The notes: a model not told the origin generated them from the letters alone. A stretch of 64,000 bases of DNA from UBA11574 sp963752565 (GCA_963752565.1 CAVVZC010000028.1:117238-181237), one strand, 5' to 3'. Counted from the first letter of the stretch, positions 37,729-47,837 are shown. Numbers and translations: made by a program.

Positions 37729-38967
37729 TTAAAACTGGTCGGTTAAATAACCCTCTCCATCCAGATACATCTTTACGATTGGATATCCCGATGGCGACAC
37801 GTTCCACAGGCCTTCATTTTTTTCTATCAGGCCCGCATCCTTGAGCACCAGTGCCATCCGTGTGATCACATTGGAAGAAAACGGTAAAATTTCCGCTAAT
37901 ACCGCTTGCGAAAGGCCGTTGTGAAGCAGCAGGCTGTGTAATAGAATCGAAGATTCGGGGCTGATAGCTGAAGGCGGGGCGGGGTGATCCAATTTGTCCC
38001 ATGGCAAAACCCATATGGTAGTTTTCGTGTCTGATCGTGTATCCGAAATCGACTGATCAATCATTGTTTTGTCCGGTTCCTTTCTCAAGGCCTTTCGCCA
38101 TATGCAAAGGGCAATACCCGGAATACCGCGACTATGGGCGGCCAGTTGATTAATGAAGTCACTGATTTCGGTTCCAACCTTGTCAGGCTCGGCATGCTCA
38201 GATTCAATGGGAAGTATAAACTTACCGTTATCTGTCTGACGAAAATAGATTGGTTTTTGAAACCGGCTTGAAGCCAGTTGATAAAACCACCAGGATAATC
38301 TGCGGTCATCAAATGCTTGCGCCACCAATGCATCCGGAAGTCGATCCGGGACGACATATTTCAAGTAGGCCATGGCCCAGCTGTCACATCCGATAATGCC
38401 GTTACCCATCGCTCCGGTGTTGATTTTTTCGAACATTTGACGCACAAGGGCCAGGCCATTAACGTGACGCAAGTAGCACCTTTCCAGCGCCGGAACAACC
38501 CAGGGAGTATCATTCTTTTCCATTTGTTTCAACCAGTTGTGGTCTTTTGAAAGAATCTGCTCGGCGCTGGGTGCGGTTATAAGCGGCCACTTTTGTGCCT
38601 TGGCCAAAGCTGTCAGAATCTCAGCGTTGCCGCCTTGGGGAAGACCGACAACCATAACAGTGGGTTTTTCGTTCGGCGTTGCCCCGAGCCTTTCATCCAG
38701 GGCGGTCTTTAAAGATATGGCCGGCAATTGCCAGTCAGGATTTGGTGCCATATTATCAAGGGCTTCATTCGGAATGTACTGAAGGTCCGATTCGGGTTTT
38801 TGCGGATCTTCGGGCTTTTCTCTAGCGGCTCGGAGCCTTTGCCACATACCTTTAATACCGCCTTTGATGATTCTGGACATGGTTGCCTGGGGCACGGCAT
38901 ACTCTGACAGGGGAACATAACGCCAAAGTTGTCGCTTATGCACTATTTGTTCCATTGGTTTTGTCAT
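37729..38967 (-). CDS. Unknown protein with degenerate P-loop-like and winged-helix regions
   Basis: This 412-residue cytoplasmic protein has no recognised family. A hydrophobic strand followed by a glycine-rich turn (VMVVGLPQGGNAE, about residue 103) resembles a nucleotide-binding start but lacks the P-loop Lys/Ser. The middle is Trp-rich (LSWWFYQLASSRF near 235). The last 70 residues (LSQAVLAEILPFSSNVITRM, then LKDAGLIEKNEGLWNVSP) look like a winged helix. No membrane segment was seen. It lies between two MscS genes, 35 nt after one and 14 nt before the other, so it is probably a regulatory or accessory partner of these channels. The nearest AAGGAG is unusually far (about 17 nt) from the ATG. 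Confidence 0.6.
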   Translation of the reverse strand: MTKPMEQIVHKRQLWRYVPLSEYAVPQATMSRIIKGGIKGMWQRLRAAREKPEDPQKPESDLQYIPNEALDNMAPNPDWQLPAISLKTALDERLGATPNEKPTVMVVGLPQGGNAEILTALAKAQKWPLITAPSAEQILSKDHNWLKQMEKNDTPWVVPALERCYLRHVNGLALVRQMFEKINTGAMGNGIIGCDSWAMAYLKYVVPDRLPDALVAQAFDDRRLSWWFYQLASSRFQKPIYFRQTDNGKFILPIESEHAEPDKVGTEISDFINQLAAHSRGIPGIALCIWRKALRKEPDKTMIDQSISDTRSDTKTTIWVLPWDKLDHPAPPSAISPESSILLHSLLLHNGLSQAVLAEILPFSSNVITRMALVLKDAGLIEKNEGLWNVSPSGYPIVKMYLDGEGYLTDQF

Positions 38968-39002
38968 TTCAACGTCAATTTTCTCCTTATGCCATATGCG
39001 GG

Positions 39003-39920
39003 TTAAGAATGGTTCCCATCCACCTTATGAATCTTTACGTCAAAATCGGGTGCGGCTGTTATCTCGAAAGTTGCCGAACCCAATTTAACCCGTCCCTGCG
39101 TTTCGTCGATCCGGGTGAGTAAGATTTCACAGATGAGATCTTTGGTGGTTCGACGCTTCTTATAGTCTACAATGTATCTGAGGGTGTATTCAACCCAGTT
39201 GTCGTTGGTGAGCATTGTGACAACCGGTGTGACGTTTACATCCTCTATCATGTATCTATCGGTCATTTGGTGCCAAATGGACTTGGATTGCGAGGCATAT
39301 TGACCTGTTATCTCCTCAAGAATACTTACAAATATCTTGCGTGAAAGGGCATAATCGCTTCCATAGCGGACCGGAACCATAATTTCATCCCACAGAAAGG
39401 GAAAATCGGAAGAGTAATTAAAGACGGGTTCTTTGAAAATAAAACTGTTGGCAACCCGGACAATCCGTCCATTGTAGAGGTCACCGTTAATCCAGCCGCC
39501 ACACTCCATCAGGGTGGTTCTCAACATTCCAATATCAATGACATCGCCTTTGATACCCCCAAGCTGCACGCGATCGCCGACCTTGTAAAATCGACCAAAA
39601 GACATGGCGACCCATCCGGCAAGACTGGCAATGACCTCCTGGAGGGCAAATGCGATACCGGCTCCGGCCACGCCAAAAGCGACCGTTAAACCTGATAATT
39701 TTTCACTGTAAATAATGGAGAAGAGAAAAATGACCAGTACAAAGCCGAAAATGCCAATGATTTTTTTCAGCCGATACCGCCGCTCGTTATTCTGCACATA
39801 CCGGGCTGAAATCCGCTGAGCAAAACGCACCACGACTATGGTGAAAAAAATTGCCGCCAGGGAAAACACAATTTTGCCCACAATCGGATCAAAGAGCCAT
39901 TTTTTAAGGATATCTTCCAT
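39003..39920 (-). CDS. MscS-family mechanosensitive channel (305 aa)
   Basis: This is the second MscS gene of the operon. N-terminal helices are followed by the pore region VAFGVAGAGIAFALQEVIAS and the cytoplasmic beta domain YKVGDRVQLGGIKGDVIDIG. The C-terminal region is longer than in the minimal MscS and lacks further membrane segments. TTG 39,923 and ATG 39,920 are adjacent in frame; AGGAG spacing favours the ATG. It is followed closely by the unknown 412-aa gene and preceded by the large MscS gene after about 100 nt. Confidence 0.9.
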   Translation of the reverse strand: MEDILKKWLFDPIVGKIVFSLAAIFFTIVVVRFAQRISARYVQNNERRYRLKKIIGIFGFVLVIFLFSIIYSEKLSGLTVAFGVAGAGIAFALQEVIASLAGWVAMSFGRFYKVGDRVQLGGIKGDVIDIGMLRTTLMECGGWINGDLYNGRIVRVANSFIFKEPVFNYSSDFPFLWDEIMVPVRYGSDYALSRKIFVSILEEITGQYASQSKSIWHQMTDRYMIEDVNVTPVVTMLTNDNWVEYTLRYIVDYKKRRTTKDLICEILLTRIDETQGRVKLGSATFEITAAPDFDVKIHKVDGNHS

Positions 39921-40020
39921 CAACTACTCCTAATATGATTTCACCGCTTTGAGTTGGACAGCCACTCGCCCCCTTTATTGGTGATTACCGATATCCGAGG
40001 CAGTGGTAAACGGACAGAGT

Positions 40021-42336
40021 TTATTCTTCTTTGGTATCAAATCGGCTATCATCATTGACAATACGGAATTCAAGGGGTTTTTGAGTGTCTAAGTGAACAT
40101 CTCTCTGGGGAAAGGCAATGACGATTCCAGCTTCGCGGAACAATTCGTCGATGCGAAAGCGGATGTCGCTCTCGATAATTCGCCTGTCCGTAATACGCTC
40201 CATTATGATCCAGAAATAAAGATCGAATATCAGGGCACTGTCCCCAAAATCGTTAAAGAGGACAAAGGGTTTTGGGGACTTTCTTACTTTGTTGTGCTCC
40301 TCGGCAACCTGAAGCATAATGCGCTCCGCCTCACGAACCGGAGACCCATAAACAACCCCTACTGTCAGCTGCGCTCTCACCTCTTTGTCTGACAGGGTCC
40401 AGTTAATGATATTTTTCTCTAAAAAACTGCTGTTGGGCACCAAAATGTGGATATTTGCACCGGTGCGAATTCGCGTACAACGCGCGCCGATCTCCTCCAC
40501 CATGGCGAAGGTCCCTTCGATTTCAATCAGATCTCCGATCTTTATCGGTTGTTCCGCCATAACGATGAAACCGCTGATGAAATTATTGATCAGGTTCTGA
40601 GCTCCGAAACCGACGCCGATGGCAACGGCACCGCCTAAGAATGTGAACAGTGTCAGAGGGATGTTGACCACACGCAGGGCAAAGAGAACGATCAAAAATA
40701 CGATAAAATAATTGACAATCTTCTCAATGGCCGCCGTCGTGGTCTCTTTCATGTGGACACGCGCCAAAAGACCTCGAATCCAAAAAAGGATGATTCTTTT
40801 GACAAATATAAACCCGACAATCAGGGTGATCAGGGCCATGGCCAGTTTCTTCACCGTCACACCGTGTTCGTCAATAACCCACAATTCCAGGTTCCAGATG
40901 TTCTTTACCTTGCCGGTCACTGTGGTTAATTTTTTCCACAAATCAACGTGTTCGCGTTTATTGGCAATCTCATCCAGAAGCCGTTGGTTCAACTGTAAGG
41001 TTGCTTGCAGCATCGACAAATATTCGAGACCGCCCTTTGCCAATGTCCTTAGCGCACTCAATCGATTTTCCAGCTCGCGTCGTAAATCTTTCGAATACCC
41101 CTGATCCAATAATTGTTTTTCCAGGGATGTAATTTGGGGCTGGAGACTGTTTTGATAACTGTCCTGAAGTCGCACGATTCGTTCGATTTTTACTTTGCCG
41201 GCTTCAATCTCTTTTTTCCGGGCGTCTATTTTTTCTTGATCTACCTCGCCCTTGACAAGCGTGTAACGATTTTTCCACACTTGTTCCTGTTGATTTAACA
41301 GGTTCAACATATCCTCTGTCTGTTCCAGAAGCCGCTGGGAGGCTTCCCGTTCAGATTCGGTCGCCTCTAATCTGGCCTTGGCCAATGCAATGTCGGCCTT
41401 TTTTTTGGCGTTCGCGAGTCTTTCCTGGGCCTGAAGCCAGACGGTTTCCACCTTCATCTGTCCTCGGAGCTGATCCTTCAGTCGCTTTTGAAGTTCATCC
41501 CTGTTCCGATTGATGGCTTCGATCTGTTTTTCCAGGTCGACGTTGTCAAAATGCAAGTTTTTGCTGACCCAAACAAGGTTCTGTTGCGTAACATCCGAAT
41601 TTTTTTTGGCAAGTCGAACTTCGATGGAAAGGTTTTGCTTGGTTGTTCTTTGCAAATCGAAAATCGCTTGGGAAATTTCCAGTTTCAATCGGGCTTGCTC
41701 TAGTTCCCACTTCAGTTTTCCGGTCACCTTCCCGGGTTCCATTGACTCCAGTTCTTCTTTGTATTTTCGCAAATCCTGCCGGCTTTCGTCCAGCCTCGAT
41801 CTGGCATCCTCCAAAGCCTTATCGGCCAGGCGAGTTCCCAAAATGGCAGTCTCCTTCTTGTTGTCGTCGGTATTCAACTTATCGAGAATCGTGTCATAAA
41901 AACTGAGGGAATACGGCGGATTTTTCGAAAGAATTATCTGCTGCTGAGTCTGCTCTTTTTCTTGCAAAAGGGCTTCTTCTTTTTCCAAGACTTTCTTTTT
42001 CTTTAAAGCAGTTAAGAGCCTCTGATAGACGCTTTCTAACTCTTTAAATTTTACTGTTCGTTCCTGTAACTGGGAAAGGGTTATCCCTAATTGTTGCGCT
42101 GTTTGTTTATTTTCCGCTGCTTCGGCTTCCGACAATCTTTTATTGATTTCTTTGATTTTCAGCTCGATGTCGGCAGGATCGATCTCAGGTAATGGCTTCT
42201 GATGGTTCACCGCCGTGGGGCTTTGCTTGTTTTCCAGCACTTTGGGTGCCGTCGCCCAAGATACCGAAATCAGACCGAATAAAACGATTACGGCATATAA
42301 ACATAAACTTTTTTTAAGCCTAAGTTGTGGCATCAT
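40021..42336 (-). CDS. Large MscS-family channel with periplasmic coiled coil (MscK-like)
   Basis: This 771-residue channel has a signal sequence (hydrophobic core about residues 10-28 of the chosen start), then about 450 residues of charged coiled coil (many EKE/QLQER heptads) predicted to lie in the periplasm. Several membrane helices follow, with an MscS pore (GGAVAIGVGFGAQNLINNF) and a cytoplasmic beta domain (IKIGDLIEIEGTFAMVEEIG). The layout matches large MscS relatives (MscK/YbdG/MscM class). ATG 42,336 precedes a signal-peptide-like N-terminus, whereas the longer 42,393 start does not. It heads the minus-strand MscS operon. Confidence 0.9.
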   Translation of the reverse strand: MMPQLRLKKSLCLYAVIVLFGLISVSWATAPKVLENKQSPTAVNHQKPLPEIDPADIELKIKEINKRLSEAEAAENKQTAQQLGITLSQLQERTVKFKELESVYQRLLTALKKKKVLEKEEALLQEKEQTQQQIILSKNPPYSLSFYDTILDKLNTDDNKKETAILGTRLADKALEDARSRLDESRQDLRKYKEELESMEPGKVTGKLKWELEQARLKLEISQAIFDLQRTTKQNLSIEVRLAKKNSDVTQQNLVWVSKNLHFDNVDLEKQIEAINRNRDELQKRLKDQLRGQMKVETVWLQAQERLANAKKKADIALAKARLEATESEREASQRLLEQTEDMLNLLNQQEQVWKNRYTLVKGEVDQEKIDARKKEIEAGKVKIERIVRLQDSYQNSLQPQITSLEKQLLDQGYSKDLRRELENRLSALRTLAKGGLEYLSMLQATLQLNQRLLDEIANKREHVDLWKKLTTVTGKVKNIWNLELWVIDEHGVTVKKLAMALITLIVGFIFVKRIILFWIRGLLARVHMKETTTAAIEKIVNYFIVFLIVLFALRVVNIPLTLFTFLGGAVAIGVGFGAQNLINNFISGFIVMAEQPIKIGDLIEIEGTFAMVEEIGARCTRIRTGANIHILVPNSSFLEKNIINWTLSDKEVRAQLTVGVVYGSPVREAERIMLQVAEEHNKVRKSPKPFVLFNDFGDSALIFDLYFWIIMERITDRRIIESDIRFRIDELFREAGIVIAFPQRDVHLDTQKPLEFRIVNDDSRFDTKEE

Positions 42337-42402
42337 TTTTTGATTCTCTCGATAACCTCTTACGATGATGGAGCTTATGGGAAGCGTATCCACCTCAAGG
42401 TT

Positions 42403-42657
42403 TTAACGTTGTATAGAGTGGCTCGTGGACCGATTAAGACTTACCTGCTTCTTCAGGGCGTTGTTCTTTTTAGGTATCAGCCAGGAAATTATCAAGCCGA
42501 TTACATTTCCAGAGACAAAGGTTCCCAACAAAGCAAAGGCCATGGAAGTATGTATATCTAAAACGATAAAACGCAGTCAATATATTTGTCCATTCTGGTC
42601 AAGAAAAACAGCAAATAGAAGACCGATCTCGACCCAAATAATGTGCTTTAGCGTCAT
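42403..42657 (-). pseudogene. LapA/DUF1049-like small membrane protein with in-frame TGA
   Basis: Read through, the frame gives an 84-residue, two-helix protein of the LapA (DUF1049) type: helix one LLFAVFLDQNGQIY, then FIVLDIHTSMAFALLGTFV, then GLIISWLIPKKNNALKK. A TGA at 42,577-42,579 (codon 27) interrupts it at the point where homologues continue into the conserved FLF-type loop. No frameshift is needed. A change from CGA (Arg) to TGA would explain the lesion. The intact relative is at 55,349. The ribosome site is weak. Confidence 0.65.
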
Positions 42658-42676
42658 ACTTATTCTACTTTTAAAT

Positions 42677-43187
42677 TTACTTGATTTCTTTAAGATTTTT
42701 CAAAACAAATTTGTCCAAATGAGATCTGTCTTTTATTTTTTCGATAATTTCTTTCAAAGGGATTTCGGCCCTTGCAGCTGTGCGGTGTCCCCCAGCGGAA
42801 CCCTTCCAACGGCCGAAAAGTTTGCGGGCAACCCTGCCGGCATCATACCGAAAGTCAGCATTTCTTAAAATAATTATCAGATTTTCATTACAGACTCCGG
42901 ATGCAATACTCCATCGGACTTCGGCAAGTTTCATAAAGAAATCTGCAATGATCACTAAAAAATCCGGGTTTTCCATCTCGCCCATGTGAACAAAGGCGAT
43001 ATCTTTTAAAAAGGTTAAATTGTCCATCGCAGTACGGTAAATGGCCAGGCTCTGTTTGGTCATTTCTGACGTTTCAATTTTTTTTATGATATTTTTATTT
43101 GAGATCTCCAAAGTGCTCTACATCGTAGATCACCGCGAAAATAAACGCGATATATTTGAAACTTAAATATTTACGAAGACAGTTCAT
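42677..43187 (-). pseudogene. DHH/DHHA1 phosphoesterase remnant
   Basis: The C-terminal 140 residues read as a DHHA1-type domain ending in the signature AGGHRTAARAEIPL, as in NrnA-like oligoribonuclease/pAp phosphatases. The N-terminal DHH catalytic domain (with its Asp-His-His motif) is absent. A short upstream frame (ATG 43,187) giving FAVIYDVEH would join smoothly to EISNKN of the main frame if one T of the TTT run at 43,110-43,112 were removed, pointing to a frameshift; still further upstream nothing recognisable remains. The remnant is most likely non-functional. Confidence 0.65.
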
Positions 43188-43311
43188 AGGACATCTTGTT
43201 GATTAGGCATCTTGAGACCGTACGTCCAATATCCGACTTAAGTGCCCCCGATGACGGTATTTAGGCGAGCTCAATTGAATATGAAAGCCACCGACTCGTG
43301 CAAAATTCAGG

Positions 43312-44745
43312 TCATAGGTAGGGGGAAAACAGCCATGCGATTGCATCGCGCATTCGAATCGTCAAAGGACGGGCGTCGATTTCTTTTAGAGAGATTTCCA
43401 ATGATTGTTTAATATTTTCTTGGATATGTGAGGTCAAAATCGCCGCCGTAGGCTTGTGGTAAATTTCGACGGCCAACTCGAAATTGAGACGCAGGCTGCG
43501 CGGATCGATGTTGGCGGAACCGATCTGGACGTAATAATCATCCACAATGAACAGTTTGGTGTGAACAAAAGGCGGCGGCTGATGATAGACTCGTACGCCT
43601 TTTTGTATGATCTCCCACAGCATATTGTTGCTAGCCCATTGGACAAACGGTAAGTTGGTTTTTTCCGGCAGCACAACGGCGACCTCCAGACCCCGCAACG
43701 CAGCGGTTTGCAAAGCGGCAATCATTTCACGAGAAGGCAAAAAATAGGGGGACATAATTAGAATCCTACGGCGAGCCGAAGCAATAGCGCCCAACAAGAT
43801 TGAGGAGAGTTTTTCCAGATCTTCATTAGGGCCATCTACAATGGTCCGGCAAATCGCCTCTCCGTCACCTTTTGCGGTAGATACAGACGGCATGGTCTTT
43901 TCGCCGGTGGTAAAACGCCAATCTTCAAGAAACACATGTTCGATTTGTGAAACCACCGGTCCCTGAAGACGGAAGTGCAGATCATTGACCCGTTCGGAGT
44001 TTTTTTGATTTTCGGCCAGATGGCGGTCACTGATATTCATCCCGCCGACAAAGCCCGTGCGACCATCGGAAACCATAATCTTTCGATGGTTGCGAAGATT
44101 TATATACAGCATGGGTGGGATCAATCTGGGCGGCAAAAAGCGGGCAACACGGACGCCACGCTTTTTCAATAATGTTCTAGCCCGAGGAGTGGAATACATC
44201 TCGCCGATGCCATCGACCAGCACTCTAACATCGATGCCGCGTTTGGCAGCGCGACTCAGTGCATTAATGAACTGTTTTCCTGTGCTGTCGGCATCAAAAA
44301 TATAGGAGGACAGGTAGAGCGTCTTGCTGGCATTTTCAATGGCTGCAATCATGGCCGGATAGGTTGCTTCGCCGTTTTGTAGCGCTTCGATAAGGTTACC
44401 GTCCACTAACGGTCTCCTTGTGACCGCCTCGGATATTTGCGCGATTTCAGAAAATTCAGGGACTGTAAGAATGCTCAAAGAGAATGATTCTTCATCATCA
44501 TCGGCGCGTTCGTATCCGATTCTGATCCGAAACGGTGATTTCTGTTCGAGTTTACGTGCCCGTGTTCGGATCCTGTTGATGCCGAACAGAAAATAGAATA
44601 GTGGTCCTGCGATTGGAACGAATAAGCAGACACCGATCCAGCCCAAGGCCGCTCGTGGATCGCGCTTGTAAAGCAGCGCGTGTACGGCGGCCGTCAACGC
44701 CGCCGGGAGGTGAAGCACAATCAGTATCCACATATATAAATTCAT
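43312..44745 (-). CDS. cls: Cardiolipin synthase (phospholipase D family)
   Basis: This 477-residue membrane enzyme condenses two phosphatidylglycerols to cardiolipin. Two N-terminal membrane helices (about residues 2-22 and 35-55) are followed by two PLD domains, each with an intact HKD motif: His220, Lys222 and Asp227 in NHRKIMVSD, and His395, Lys397 and Asp402 in VHTKLFIVDD. Length matches ClsA-type enzymes. Cardiolipin affects channel gating and osmotic adaptation, which fits the surrounding MscS genes, but that link is inference. Confidence 0.93.
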   Translation of the reverse strand: MNLYMWILIVLHLPAALTAAVHALLYKRDPRAALGWIGVCLFVPIAGPLFYFLFGINRIRTRARKLEQKSPFRIRIGYERADDDEESFSLSILTVPEFSEIAQISEAVTRRPLVDGNLIEALQNGEATYPAMIAAIENASKTLYLSSYIFDADSTGKQFINALSRAAKRGIDVRVLVDGIGEMYSTPRARTLLKKRGVRVARFLPPRLIPPMLYINLRNHRKIMVSDGRTGFVGGMNISDRHLAENQKNSERVNDLHFRLQGPVVSQIEHVFLEDWRFTTGEKTMPSVSTAKGDGEAICRTIVDGPNEDLEKLSSILLGAIASARRRILIMSPYFLPSREMIAALQTAALRGLEVAVVLPEKTNLPFVQWASNNMLWEIIQKGVRVYHQPPPFVHTKLFIVDDYYVQIGSANIDPRSLRLNFELAVEIYHKPTAAILTSHIQENIKQSLEISLKEIDARPLTIRMRDAIAWLFSPYL

Positions 44746-44876
44746 ACGATCTTAACCCGTATATTCATCAATTAGACCGGAACGTATTGCAAATGAACGA
44801 TGAAAAAAAGTGACGGGTATATAACGACGGCAACCACCGGTGTGAAAAATCAGCTGGCTCCCGATACTTAAAAAAC

Positions 44877-45434
44877 TCACCCTATCCTTTTGTAAACGCG
44901 ACGGTAGCAATGGCGACCCAAAAAACGCCAAATCGTGCCAACCACTACAAGATCCGCTTGCAATTTTTCTCCAAATGTTTTTGCTAATTTTCGTGGGGTG
45001 TTCAGGGTTTGATCTTGGATGACATCCGCGTAAACGGCAGCGGATTCTTCCATTGAAACCATTTGATCCTCAAATCGAATTTGCAGCATATCATTGACCA
45101 GCCGGGTCATGATTTTATCAGCTCCTTTTGCTAAATTGGCTGCATAAAAATAGAGTTGTCCCATTGGCTGGCTCAATGGCTTTTCAATCGGCTTTTCCGG
45201 TGATTCCAGCTTGCCGACGAGAAAAGGAGTGACTGTTGTTAAAATGATGTTCGAACTTTGGGCAGGGTTAAAGCCGATTCTTTTCATCACGATGGGGATT
45301 GATGAACCTGAGAGACCAGCAATAAAGAGATTCAACAGCATATCCAGACCGATCACCAAGCCAAGGTATGGACTGCCATACCATATCCATGTTATGAAAC
45401 CATTGAAGGCTGGTTTTGAAAAAGGCCTATTCAA
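44877..45434 (-). pseudogene. Fused remnants: MgtE C-terminus joined to a lipoprotein fragment
   Basis: The first 55 residues reproduce the last membrane helices of an MgtE-type Mg2+ transporter (GLDMLLNLFIAGLSGSSIP, then KRIGFNPAQSSNIILTTVTP). The sequence then changes to a different family, with an AANLAKGADKIMTRLVNDML block and QADLVVVGTIWRF, typical of small envelope lipoproteins that continue with a FRER-type strand. After WRF the frame is lost and the expected C-terminus is missing. The TTG opening overlaps the upstream MscS stop and is not a natural start. A deletion that joined two neighbours in frame, then a frameshift, explains it. Family naming of the second half is tentative. Confidence 0.65.
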
Positions 45435-46275
45435 CGCGATACGCGATGGTGATCATCCAATCCGCATAATTCGGATATAGCTTTTTCATGAAATCAATAA
45501 CTCTTTGTTTGAATGTGGTCTCTATGATTGCGGACTGACCTGGCCACAGCCGAAACTTGACCCGAAGATAGCGCCAGTTGCCACCTTTGGCCTCTTTTAC
45601 ACCAAAGAGTTCGGGCTTTTCCAAAATAATGGACTTTTGTTGATTGTACAACCCCGTAGCAATGGATTTAACCGCTTCTGTCACCGTTTTTTCTTCAATT
45701 CCATCAGGAACTTGGATATCCACATACCCTCGGATAGCCCCTCGACGAAATCGGCTGATCATGGTGATATTGCGGTTGGGAACATAGATCTTTTGGCCAT
45801 GCAGATTGACCAGTGTCGTAAATCTTAATCCGATGTTTTCGACTCTACCAATCTGTCCCGACAGCTCCACGATATCTTCGATGCTGAGCGCATCCGAGAA
45901 AATAAGGGTTAACCCGATAATAACATCCTGTACAAGACCCTGCAACCCGAACCCAACAGCAAGTCCGATAACAGAAGCGCTTGCCAGGTATGCGGTCAAA
46001 GAAACCTTAAATTCCCTTAAGATTAACCCGATGGCCATGAAATAGATGACAAAAGTTAGACCGCTGACGAGGATAGTGGTCACCGTGGCAACCTTGGGAT
46101 ATCGCCGGGTAAAGCTTTCCGTGGTTGAAGCTTCTGCTTCCAGTTTCAAAGTAAGCATCCACCGGCTCAACCGCTTGAGTCCCTGGACGGCAAAGTGGGC
46201 AAGAATGGCAAGCAACACAATGGCAACAATTCGAAAGCCAGCAGGAATCGTCATTATTAAATCACTTGGGTCCAT
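45427..46275 (-). CDS. MscS-family mechanosensitive channel (282 aa)
   Basis: N-terminal helices are followed by a pore helix with AYLASASVIGLAVGFGLQGL, then DVIIGLTLIFSDALSIEDIV, and a beta domain with GQIGRVENIGLR and YVPNRNI. It is a standard-length MscS. ATG 46,275 has AGGG eight bases upstream and is preferred to 46,299. Its end overlaps the decayed MgtE/lipoprotein frame, suggesting that an mgtE-like gene once followed it in an operon. Confidence 0.9.
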   Translation of the reverse strand: MDPSDLIMTIPAGFRIVAIVLLAILAHFAVQGLKRLSRWMLTLKLEAEASTTESFTRRYPKVATVTTILVSGLTFVIYFMAIGLILREFKVSLTAYLASASVIGLAVGFGLQGLVQDVIIGLTLIFSDALSIEDIVELSGQIGRVENIGLRFTTLVNLHGQKIYVPNRNITMISRFRRGAIRGYVDIQVPDGIEEKTVTEAVKSIATGLYNQQKSIILEKPELFGVKEAKGGNWRYLRVKFRLWPGQSAIIETTFKQRVIDFMKKLYPNYADWMITIAYRVE

Positions 46276-46562
46276 GTCGTATCCCTTTTGGTTTGACAAG
46301 AATTTTCTTTCTGAAAGTGAAACAAGCTAAAATTTTAATTGTGCCCTGTATTTAGCTGAACCACAAAATATTTGATCGTCCAATATGCACTGGCAATAAC
46401 ATATAGGATACGGGCAAGTAAACCCTATCGTTGCAAAAACAACACATCAGATTATACGTTAAACGGCTTAGAAAATGGCTTTGCGTTGATCGAAGTAACC
46501 ATTATAAGATCTAACCGTTGGTGGCATCCAATGAAAACATTTTTTTTGCTGTGTTGTTTACC

Positions 46563-46742
46563 TTACAGGAACGCCGATGACACCGCATCTCCTGTGTTAT
46601 TAACGGAATCTTCGATATGCGTTATCAAGACCTTGCGGTAGACGACTACAGCTGCGGCCTTGATGCCTTGTCGTAGTAGAACGAAGATCCCTTTATCGGG
46701 GGAACCTGGGATATCCTCGACTTTTGAAACGTTAGGGTAAAG
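46563..46742 (-). pseudogene. Possible C-terminal fragment of an unidentified protein
   Basis: A start-less minus-strand frame of about 60 codons gives protein-like sequence (SKVEDIPGSPDKGIFVLLRQ, then AVVVYRKVLITHIEDSVNNT) before TAA at 46,563-46,565. No family was recognised and no start or ribosome site is present. The surrounding 46,300-46,810 gap shows no other gene; a CAAGTTTCGCA stretch at about 46,750 echoes the element near 6,771. Confidence 0.3.
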
Positions 46743-46810
46743 TTATTACACAAGTTTCGCATCTTTAATTTTATGAAACGTCAATACAGTGAAGCAGGCC
46801 GAAAAATGTT

Positions 46811-47653
46811 TTACTTCAGCGATTTCTGGTAATAGGGCATTGCCTCGGAAATATAGCTTTCAATATTGGCGATCCGGGTCGAAGGGGCCGGATGGGTGGA
46901 CAAAAATTCCGGCGATCTTGCCTCTTCCTTCTGATTCATTCTTTCCCAGAAGGGAACCGCGACCCGTGGATCGTATCCCGCTTTGGCCATGAGCGTTAAG
47001 CCAATTCGGTCCGCCTCCTTTTCGTGAAGCCGGCTATAAGGAAGTATCAATCCCACGTTGGCGCCCACTCCGAATACCGTCATAAAAAGTTCCTGGGTTT
47101 GGCGAGGCTTTCGGGACAAGGCGGCTGATAGTGCCATTGTCCCCATATTGGTAAGAAGCGCCTGACTCATTCTTTCATTGCCGTGTTCAGCGATGGCATG
47201 CGCCACCTCATGACCCAAAACAACGGCAAGACCGCTTTCATCCTTTGTGATAGGGAGTATTCCGGTATAGACGGCCGCCTTGCCGCCGGGCATGACCCAG
47301 GCATTAACGACCTTATCGTCTTCAATGAGATTAAATTCCCATTGGTATTTTCGGGCCTGATTTTCACGGCCCGAGTCCGCAAGAAATGCCTCGGCTGCTT
47401 TGGCAATCCTGTTTCCCACTTTTCTGACCATCTGAACCTTGTTCTGGTCTGTGGAAAGTTTACTTTTATCAATAACTTGTTGGTATTCTTTAAAACTCAT
47501 GGTGATCAGTTCCGATTCCGGCACCAGGCGAAGGCTTTCTCGTTGGGTAATGGGAACTTCCGCGCAACCGATAAAAAATGAAATGGTTATCATGAGCAGG
47601 GTTAAACGCAATAGAAGGTAAAAAGGGTTTTTTCGTACATTTAAAATTTTCAT
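46811..47653 (-). CDS. M48-family metallopeptidase lipoprotein
   Basis: This 280-residue periplasmic zinc peptidase has a signal peptide ending in a lipobox with Cys30 (FFIGC). The active site HEVAHAIAEH has zinc ligands at His148 and His152 and catalytic Glu149; the third ligand is in HEKEADRIGL. WVMPGGKAAVYTGIL is another family block. It resembles LoiP/YcaL-type proteases that process envelope proteins under osmotic stress. GGAGGGG precedes the ATG. It lies alone between MscS and an unknown gene in the stress region. Confidence 0.92.
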   Translation of the reverse strand: MKILNVRKNPFYLLLRLTLLMITISFFIGCAEVPITQRESLRLVPESELITMSFKEYQQVIDKSKLSTDQNKVQMVRKVGNRIAKAAEAFLADSGRENQARKYQWEFNLIEDDKVVNAWVMPGGKAAVYTGILPITKDESGLAVVLGHEVAHAIAEHGNERMSQALLTNMGTMALSAALSRKPRQTQELFMTVFGVGANVGLILPYSRLHEKEADRIGLTLMAKAGYDPRVAVPFWERMNQKEEARSPEFLSTHPAPSTRIANIESYISEAMPYYQKSLK

Positions 47654-47837
47654 TCTTCCCCTCCATGATTCGAGCTAACCTGAACCCGTTTTTAGTGTAC
47701 GATCTGACATCAACCAAAAGAATGACATTCCAGTCGACTTATGTGAAGAGACCATTGCTGTTAATAATATAAGGGATGTGCAAGAGTATCACCCGGTAAA
47801 AGACATGAAATTATACCAACCCTAATGGTTGTGGTCA

